A stretch of DNA of 10,104 nucleotides from Neorhizobium sp. UBA7851 (GTDB lineage Bacteria > Pseudomonadota > Alphaproteobacteria > Rhizobiales > Rhizobiaceae). Of the stretch, positions 5,730 through 10,104 are shown piece after piece. The stretch covers positions 1-10,104 of the forward strand of contig DLSX01000040.1 of the NCBI GenBank assembly GCA_002500765.1, read 5' to 3'. The notes under the pieces are model-generated. The model was not told the origin of the DNA. It made no database searches and worked only from the letters and a program-made list of their open reading frames with translations. Every line of letters begins with the position of its first letter. Position 1 is the stretch's first letter. Position numbers and translations under genes: made by a program.

Positions 5730-6777
5730 CCACCGTTTTGATAACCGCAAAGACCGGGTTTCCGATGACGAGTTTCAGCCGTTCGACGGAAAGCATGGTG
5801 ATGCGGGCGAGAAGGACGTCATCGCCCGAACGGATATGAATACGCGCCATCCCTTCCGCGTCTGGCACGATGGCAGATACATGGCCGTCGATAATGTTGA
5901 GCGCACTCAGGCCTTCCGGGCGGATCGTTGCGACCATAACGTCCCGTTCGGGGATATGCACGCGCACATTCTGCCCCGCGACAAGCCTGGCGGTCGGCAC
6001 TGTCATGACTGCTGAAGAAAGGCTGACGGTGGAAAGCCCGTGCGCCGGATCGACCGTGTGCACCGTGCCGGAAAGCACGGCACCGGCCTCCCGCCGGTCG
6101 GTGGACGGCAGAGACAGGATTTCGGACGGCGTCCCGGTCGCCTCGACCCGGCCATCCTTCATCATCACGACCTTGTCGGCGAGCTGCGCCACTTCGGCGA
6201 CCGAATGGCTGACATAGACGATCGGCGTTGCCATCTCGTCGCGCAACCTCTGCAGATAAGGGAGAATTTCGGCCTTGCGGGCTTCGTCGAGCGCCGCGAG
6301 CGGCTCGTCCATCAAGAGCAGGCGCGGCGCCGACAGAAGCGCACGGCCGATTGCCACACGCTGCTTTTCCCCGCCGGAGAGCCCCCCCGGCCGCCGATCG
6401 AGCAGGGCGTCGATACCGAGCATCTCGATGATACGGTCGAACTCCGCGGCCTGAGCATTCTTCGGTGCGAACCAGCGGCCATAGGTGAGGTTCTGGCGGA
6501 CCGAAAGATGCGGGAAAAGCCGTCCTTCCTGAAAGACGTAACCGAAATGACGCCTGTGCTTGGGCACGAAGATGCGTTTTTCGGTATCCACCAGCACTTC
6601 GCCGTCGATCACCAGCCGCCCATGATCGGGCCTCGCCAGCCCGGCGATGATCCGCACCATCGAGGTCTTGCCGGAGCCCGAGCGACCGAACAGAGCGGTC
6701 ACGCCGCTTTCGGACGAAAAGCCGGCATCGAGCGAAAAGGCTCCGAGTTTCTGTCTGGCTTCGACGAGAAGGGTCAT
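5716..6777 (-). CDS. modC: Molybdate ABC transporter ATP-binding protein ModC
   Basis: Encodes 353 residues, the usual ModC length. The N-terminal ATPase domain has Walker A GRSGSGKTS (31-39), Q-loop Gln83 (FQEGRLFPHLSV), signature LSGGE (133-137), Walker B LLLMDEPLAALD (153-164, Glu158) and switch His191. The region from about 230 onward is the regulatory part, ending with a Mop-type molybdate-binding domain (about 285-353: RPEGLSALNIIDGHV onward). In ModC this domain senses cytoplasmic molybdate. FGRSGSGKTS rather than GPSGSGKST, and VPKHRRHFGYVFQE, are characteristic of ModC. Its ATG overlaps the modB stop as ATGA, indicating tight translational coupling. It energises ModB at the inner membrane. 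Confidence 0.97.
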   Translation of the reverse strand: MTLLVEARQKLGAFSLDAGFSSESGVTALFGRSGSGKTSMVRIIAGLARPDHGRLVIDGEVLVDTEKRIFVPKHRRHFGYVFQEGRLFPHLSVRQNLTYGRWFAPKNAQAAEFDRIIEMLGIDALLDRRPGGLSGGEKQRVAIGRALLSAPRLLLMDEPLAALDEARKAEILPYLQRLRDEMATPIVYVSHSVAEVAQLADKVVMMKDGRVEATGTPSEILSLPSTDRREAGAVLSGTVHTVDPAHGLSTVSLSSAVMTVPTARLVAGQNVRVHIPERDVMVATIRPEGLSALNIIDGHVSAIVPDAEGMARIHIRSGDDVLLARITMLSVERLKLVIGNPVFAVIKTVALER

Positions 6778-7490
6778 TCGGGGCTCACCCTCTTTCCAAC
6801 CATATGGGCCAGCAGTTCCGACGCAAGCAATGCAGCAAAGGAGATGACGATCGCCACTATGGTCAGGCGCATGGCGCCGAGATCACCGCCCGGCACCTGG
6901 GTGAAGGTGTAGATTGCGGCGGACAGGGTCTGCGTCTCGCCCGGGATATTCGAAACGAAGGTGATCGTTGCGCCGAACTCGCCCATGGCCTTGGCAAAGG
7001 CAAGGATCATGCCGGCGATGATGCCGGGTAGGTTAAGCGGCAGGGTGACGGTGAGAAACACCCAGGCGGGGCTTGCGCCCAACGTCCCGGCAGCCTCTTC
7101 CAGCTTGCGATCGACGGATTCGATCGACAGGCGGATGGAGCGCACCATCAGCGGGAACCCCATCACGCCGCAGGCAAGGGCCGCGCCCGTCCAGCGGAAG
7201 GAAAGCACGATGCCGAGATATTCGTTGAGGAAGGCGCCGATGACGCCGCGACGGCCGAACAGCACGAGCAGGATAAAGCCGGTGACGACCGGCGGCAGGA
7301 TCAGCGGCAGATGGACGATGCCGTTGAGGATCGACTTGCCCCAGAATTTGCCGCGCGCCAGGAGATAGGCGGTAACGATGCCGAATGGCAGGCTGACGAT
7401 CATGGCAATGCCGGAGACCCATAGGCTGAGCCTGATCGCCACCCATTCCTCGTCGCTCAACGTCATCCAGTCCAACGGCCAACTCCACAT
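6774..7490 (-). CDS. modB: Molybdate ABC transporter permease ModB
   Basis: Encodes 238 residues with about five hydrophobic segments (about 23-47, 55-77, 90-108, 149-168, 205-226). The cytoplasmic coupling loop reads EEAAGTLGASPAWVFLTVTLP, followed by AFAKAMGEFGATITF, which is nearly diagnostic for ModB. It forms the homodimeric channel for molybdate. The start is uncertain. ATG 7490 follows directly after a hairpin and five Ts, and its only SD (GGAAG, eight bases away) lies inside the hairpin stem. An internal ATG at 7466 gives MTLSDEEWVAIRLSL, which matches the usual N-terminus better but has a poor SD. Downstream it overlaps modC by four bases. Confidence 0.96.
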   Translation of the reverse strand: MWSWPLDWMTLSDEEWVAIRLSLWVSGIAMIVSLPFGIVTAYLLARGKFWGKSILNGIVHLPLILPPVVTGFILLVLFGRRGVIGAFLNEYLGIVLSFRWTGAALACGVMGFPLMVRSIRLSIESVDRKLEEAAGTLGASPAWVFLTVTLPLNLPGIIAGMILAFAKAMGEFGATITFVSNIPGETQTLSAAIYTFTQVPGGDLGAMRLTIVAIVISFAALLASELLAHMVGKRVSPE

Positions 7491-7519
7491 AAAAACGGCT
7501 TCCGCCGAGGCGGAAGCCG
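7491..7519 (-). terminator. Hairpin plus T-run between modA and modB (attenuator-like)
   Basis: On the minus strand, arms CGGCTTCCGCC and GGCGGAAGCCG (7509-7519 and 7496-7506) form a 10-11-bp GC-rich stem with a tiny loop, followed at once by TTTTT (7495-7491) and then the ATG of modB. This is the form of an intrinsic terminator. Between genes of a single operon it should act as a partial terminator or 3' stabiliser, giving more modA than modBC mRNA, as is common after binding-protein genes. It also contains the only SD available to ATG 7490. Confidence 0.75.
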
Positions 7520-7538
7520 CATCATCATTTTCGATCTC

Positions 7539-8333
7539 TTACTTGAGAACCGTGAAGCCTTCCTTCTCGAAGAAGGGAGCGGCCTTGGCGGACTTCAGAT
7601 ATTCGAGATAGGCGGCAGCATCCGTTGCCTTGGATTCGGACAGGATGGCGATCGGGTAGATGATCGGCGCATGGCTTTCCTCCGGGAAAGTGCCGACGAC
7701 GGCAACGCCCGGATCGGCAGCGGCGTCGGTTGCATAAACGATACCGTAAGGCGCTTCACCGCGGGACACGAGCGCCAGTGCAGCGCGCACGCTTTCGGCG
7801 CCGGCAACGCTCTTTTCGACCGATGCCCAGGCGCCGAGCTTCTCAAGTGCGGCCTTGCCGTATTTGCCGGCAGGAACGCTATCCGGCGCGCCCATGGCAA
7901 GCTTGCCGCCATTCAGCAGACCTGCCAGATCAAAGCCTTGGCTGATGTCGACCGGCTTTGCATTTTCCTTCGGGGCAACTAGCACGATGCGGTTGCCGAG
8001 CCAGTTGGACTTGGTGTCTTCCTTGACCAGCTTCTTGTCGGACACGTATTTCATCCAGTCGAGGTCGGCCGAGATGAAGATATCCGCCGGTGCGCCGGCT
8101 TCGATCTGCTTGGCAAGCGCCGAGCTTGCGGCATAAGACGCGGTGACTTCCTTGCCGGCTTCCGCGCTCCAGGCCTTGTTGGCCGCATCAAGCGCATTCT
8201 TCATGCTCGCTGCGGCAAAAACGGTGACCTTTTCCTGCGCCGCAGCCGGCGTCACGGCCGATCCCATGACGACAAAGGCCATGGCGGCTGCTGTCACCGC
8301 CTTGTTGATCCAGCGACGATCGACAAACTTCAT
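7539..8333 (-). CDS. modA: Periplasmic molybdate-binding protein ModA
   Basis: Encodes 264 residues. A Sec signal peptide with a hydrophobic core (about 11-28) ends in TPAAA, with likely cleavage after Ala32. Mature ModA landmarks follow: VTVFAAASMKNALD (first oxyanion-binding Ser43), SYAASSALAKQIEAGAPADIFISAD, GAPDSVPAGKYGKAALE, and YGIVYATDAA with the conserved Tyr. These regions bind molybdate or tungstate through backbone amides, Ser and Tyr. Start: ATG with GAGGGAG seven bases upstream. It is the first gene of modABC; the 156-base leader before it carries a promoter and two dyads. A molybdate-rather-than-sulfate call rests on the ModB and ModC neighbours as well. Confidence 0.97.
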   Translation of the reverse strand: MKFVDRRWINKAVTAAAMAFVVMGSAVTPAAAQEKVTVFAAASMKNALDAANKAWSAEAGKEVTASYAASSALAKQIEAGAPADIFISADLDWMKYVSDKKLVKEDTKSNWLGNRIVLVAPKENAKPVDISQGFDLAGLLNGGKLAMGAPDSVPAGKYGKAALEKLGAWASVEKSVAGAESVRAALALVSRGEAPYGIVYATDAAADPGVAVVGTFPEESHAPIIYPIAILSESKATDAAAYLEYLKSAKAAPFFEKEGFTVLK

Positions 8334-8353
8334 TGTGAGACTCCCTCAACCTG

Positions 8354-8377
8354 CGAAATATTGAGCGGAATATATCG
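8354..8377. promoter_or_regulatory. ModE-box-like dyad, modA-proximal copy
   Basis: Minus strand: CGATATATT, six bases, AATATTTCG; the two 9-base half-sites match as an inverted repeat at 8 of 9 positions. It shares its CG ends, TATT/AATA inner edges and 6-base spacer with the dyad at 8398-8421. It ends about 20 bases before the modA start codon, next to the SD. AT-rich dyads with CG ends and TATA-like cores in front of mod genes are the published form of ModE (Mo-responsive regulator) sites; the match is by eye. Confidence 0.5.
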
Positions 8378-8397
8378 ATAGCCATCACTTTGGCCAG

Positions 8398-8421
8398 CGT
8401 TATATTTGAAGGAATATAATG
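8398..8421. promoter_or_regulatory. ModE-box-like dyad, promoter-overlapping copy
   Basis: Minus strand: CATTATATT, six bases, AATATAACG, an inverted repeat with 8 of 9 positions matching. It overlaps the proposed -10 of the modA promoter, as a repressor site should. The centre lies 44 bases (about four helical turns) from the centre of the second dyad. Structure seen; ModE binding inferred. No modE gene is in the window. Confidence 0.55.
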
Positions 8422-8444
8422 AAACCTTCGATGATTGTTGTCGA
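8416..8444 (-). promoter_or_regulatory. Candidate modA promoter
   Basis: Minus strand TCGACA (8444-8439; five of six matches to TTGACA) is followed after 17 bases by CATTAT (8421-8416; four of six to TATAAT). Transcription would start near 8409, inside the dyad at 8398-8421, leaving a leader of about 75 bases. Other -10 choices (TTATAT, TATATT) lie within two or three bases. Confidence 0.4.
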
Positions 8445-8448
8445 TTGC

Positions 8449-8465
8449 AACAGCAGGCCGCTGTT
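8449..8465 (-). terminator. Short hairpin after the DeoR-family gene
   Basis: AACAGC and GCTGTT pair around a 5-base loop about 25 bases past the stop codon of the regulator gene. There is no T-run on either side, so termination before modA is only possible; read-through from the regulator gene into modABC cannot be excluded. Confidence 0.25.
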
Positions 8466-8489
8466 TCGCAGAGGAGGCCGTCTCGTGCC

Positions 8490-9281
8490 TCAATCGGCAA
8501 CGACCACATCGAGCCTTGCCTGAGAAAAGGAAGCGGCCAGGAAATCCGGAGGATTGGCGTCGGTAACCAGATGCGAGAACTCGCCCGGCGTGCCAATGGT
8601 CGCGACCGCTTTCCTGTCGAACTTGGACCGATCGCCGACAAGCACGGACCTGCCGGACCGGCGCATGGCCGCCTGCTTGACGGCGATTTTTTCGAGATCG
8701 TAATCGAGCGCCGAGCCATCCGGTGCGAAGCCCGAAAAGCCGATAAAGGCGTAGTCGAAATGGATGAGCTCGATGCCGGCAAGCGTGGTCGCGCCGACGA
8801 GAGATCCATCCGCGCCGCGCAACGACCCGCCGAAGACGTGAAGCTGGATTTTAGGGTCGGCAGCCAGAAGCATTGCGCAAGCCAGGCTGTTGGTGAAGGC
8901 ATGCAGCCGGATGTTCATGTCCTTCAGCGCGGCAGCGACCGCTTCAACTGTCGTGCCCACATCGAGGAAAACCGCCGACCCTTCCGGAACGAGACGCGCT
9001 GCCGCAAGGCCGATCAACTCCTTTGCCGCCGCCGCCCGCATGGTCTTTTCGGCATAACCGAGACGAACCGTGGCATCCATTGGCCCGGCACCGCCGTGAA
9101 AGCGCTGCAGAAGCCGCAGCTTGTCCAACTGGATGATATCCCGCCGGATCGATTGTACCGAGACATCGAAACGCTGTGACAGCGTTTCCAGAGTGGCATA
9201 ACCGGTCTCACCGACCGTCTGCAGGATTTCCTTCTGTCGGGATGTCAACTCGCTGGACTGGGGCATGAAATCTCTTGTCAT
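8490..9281 (-). CDS. DeoR-family transcriptional regulator
   Basis: Encodes 263 residues, normal for the family. The N-terminal winged helix-turn-helix (about 13-63) ends in the DeoR hallmark SVQSIRRDIIQLDKLRLLQRFHGGA; the Gly usually found before the final LL is an Arg here. The effector domain shows DVGTTVEAVA (107-116), NSLACAMLL, GGSLRGADGSLVG, GFSGFAPDGSALDYDLEKIAVK and VGDRSKFDR, the set that in this family binds phosphorylated sugars or similar metabolites. Start: ATG 9281 with GGAAG about four bases upstream gives a standard N-terminus; the frame is open further to 9458, but that would overlap the divergent gene. ATG 9266 is an alternative. It lies upstream of modABC on the same strand and diverges from the LOG-type gene; its target is not evident, and the 76-base divergent region is the most likely place for its operator. 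Confidence 0.94.
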   Translation of the reverse strand: MTRDFMPQSSELTSRQKEILQTVGETGYATLETLSQRFDVSVQSIRRDIIQLDKLRLLQRFHGGAGPMDATVRLGYAEKTMRAAAAKELIGLAAARLVPEGSAVFLDVGTTVEAVAAALKDMNIRLHAFTNSLACAMLLAADPKIQLHVFGGSLRGADGSLVGATTLAGIELIHFDYAFIGFSGFAPDGSALDYDLEKIAVKQAAMRRSGRSVLVGDRSKFDRKAVATIGTPGEFSHLVTDANPPDFLAASFSQARLDVVVAD

Positions 9282-9357
9282 AAATCTTCCATTGATGTCA
9301 CTTATATTACGCATCCATGACAATTTGACGAACGTCTTCGCAAACAAGAGAGCCAGA
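9282..9357. promoter_or_regulatory. Divergent intergenic region between the DeoR-type and LOG-type genes
   Basis: This 76-base region must hold both start signals. It contains a minus-strand -10 candidate TAATAT (within 9303-9310) and two small dyads: TGTCA (9296-9300) with TGACA (9318-9322), and GACG-AA-CGTC (9327-9336). Either could be a regulator site; neither is strong enough to name. No good -35/-10 pair was found for the plus-strand gene. Confidence 0.35.
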
Positions 9358-9990
9358 ATGAATATGCCAGCATTGCAGTGGAACGCACGAGAAAAACACC
9401 TGGTTTCCGCTGGAAAAATCTTCGATCCATCCCGTCTCGAATGGCGGACGGGCGACACGGATCAGGAGGAAGGCACACCGGCATCCCCGCTCGAGGCATT
9501 GAAACTTCTGGCCGCAAACGGAGCCCTCAAGCGCGTTCCGGTCGGCATTATCGGGCCGCGCGAGGCGACTGCCGAGCAGCGGAAGATTGCTCATGAACTT
9601 GGCGCGGCAATGGCGGACCATGGCCTGCAGCTGCTGTGCGGCGGCAAAAACGGCGTGATGGAAGCCGCCTGCGAGGGCCATGCCGCGCATGGCGGCATTC
9701 CTGTCGGCATCCTGCCGGATGAAGAATGGCAGGCGGCCAATCCTTTCGTCGGCATTCCGATCGCGACAGGCATCGGCCCGGCACGCAACGCAGTCATCGC
9801 GCGGGCCTGCATCGCGCTGATTGCCGTCGGCGGCGGCGTCGGCACCTTGTCGGAAATGGCGCTCGGCCTGCAGTTCAACCGGCTGGTGCTTGCCATGGCG
9901 GGAGCGCCCCATGTCAATGGCGTTCCGACCATGGCCGATATCGAGGAAACGCTTGATCAGGTTGCCCGCAGGATTCTGTTTGTTGTGTAA
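9358..9990 (+). CDS. LOG-family ('lysine decarboxylase-like', TIGR00725/SLOG type) Rossmann protein
   Basis: Encodes 210 residues, probably cytoplasmic. The core from about residue 60 has the LOG/SLOG pattern: VPVGIIGPREA (60-70), LLCGGKNGVMEAACEGH (92-108), GIPVGILP (113-120), ARNAVIARACIALIAVGGG (142-160) and GGGVGTLSEMALGL (158-171). The usual PGGxGTxxE of cytokinin-activating LOG enzymes is GGGVGTLSE here, as in the TIGR00725-like branch, whose biochemical role is mostly unknown; the 'lysine decarboxylase' label is historical and not evidence of that activity. About 60 N-terminal residues (including SAGKIFDPSRLEWR) precede the core and are not part of the common fold. Start: ATG with GAGAG six to ten bases before it; an in-frame ATG two codons later is an alternative. 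It is the only plus-strand gene here, divergent from the DeoR-type gene and near modABC. Confidence 0.9.
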   Translation: MNMPALQWNAREKHLVSAGKIFDPSRLEWRTGDTDQEEGTPASPLEALKLLAANGALKRVPVGIIGPREATAEQRKIAHELGAAMADHGLQLLCGGKNGVMEAACEGHAAHGGIPVGILPDEEWQAANPFVGIPIATGIGPARNAVIARACIALIAVGGGVGTLSEMALGLQFNRLVLAMAGAPHVNGVPTMADIEETLDQVARRILFVV

Positions 9991-10104
9991 GCTTTCTTAC
10001 CTGCGTCATAAAACTATCATCTGATGGAGATAGAGAGGCGGCCGTAGCCAACACGTAGATAGCGGAACGCCGCCGTGCCCATTGTCGCCATCGCCTATTT
10101 CCTC

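Noticed and set aside
8373..8380. TATCGATA palindrome in the modA leader as a separate operator
   Set aside because: It overlaps the end of the ModE-like dyad, and ATCGAT cores are frequent in this sequence, so it is not counted separately.
9282..9458. Upstream extension of the DeoR-family frame to 9458
   Set aside because: It would overlap the divergent LOG-type gene, and the added residues are outside the family; ATG 9281 with GGAAG gives the standard N-terminus.
9987..10074. Small inverted repeats after the LOG-type gene (GTAAG/CTTAC at 9987-10000; CTATC/GATAG; GGCGGC/GCCGCC at 10037-10074)
   Set aside because: Stems of five or six bases with no T-run; not convincing as a terminator.
10075..10104. 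GTG with a weak GGAA upstream beginning a hydrophobic stretch (MPIVAIAYFL) at the right edge
   Set aside because: Only ten codons are visible; it could be the start of a membrane protein but cannot be distinguished from chance. The minus strand is also open here without recognisable content.

Overview
The window is GC-rich and its proteins look like those of an alphaproteobacterium of the Rhizobiales type (Rhizobium, Agrobacterium or Shinella-like). This placement rests on protein character and gene content, not on a search. There are twelve recognisable protein genes. Eleven lie on the minus strand and one on the plus strand at the right end. There are no RNA genes, insertion sequences or CRISPR arrays.

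Right end (8490-9990): a DeoR-family repressor gene (minus) and a LOG / 'lysine decarboxylase-like' Rossmann protein gene (plus) diverge from a 76-bp intergenic region. Middle (5716-8333): a complete molybdate ABC importer operon, transcribed modA, modB, modC. The leader upstream of modA carries two AT-rich dyads with the same 9-6-9 layout, resembling ModE boxes, and a promoter that overlaps one of them. A strong hairpin with a T-run lies between modA and modB.

Left part (152-5587): a LacI-family regulator gene is followed by a six-gene transcription unit. It encodes two PAAT-type permeases, a periplasmic binding protein, an ATPase, a D-2-hydroxyacid dehydrogenase and a small dimeric alpha/beta-barrel protein. 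A perfect 14-bp CpG-centred palindrome overlaps a sigma70-like promoter between the LacI gene and the first permease, and is an excellent candidate operator. A long hairpin ends the unit at 113-146.

How it fits together (inference): the left module looks like a repressor-controlled uptake and catabolism unit for an unidentified carboxylated compound. The binding protein keeps the Arg that holds an alpha-carboxylate but lacks the Asp that normally holds the alpha-amino group. With a neighbouring hydroxyacid dehydrogenase, this points away from an ordinary amino acid. The right module supplies molybdate. Its neighbour of the LOG fold could be related to molybdenum-cofactor carrier proteins, but that is a hypothesis.
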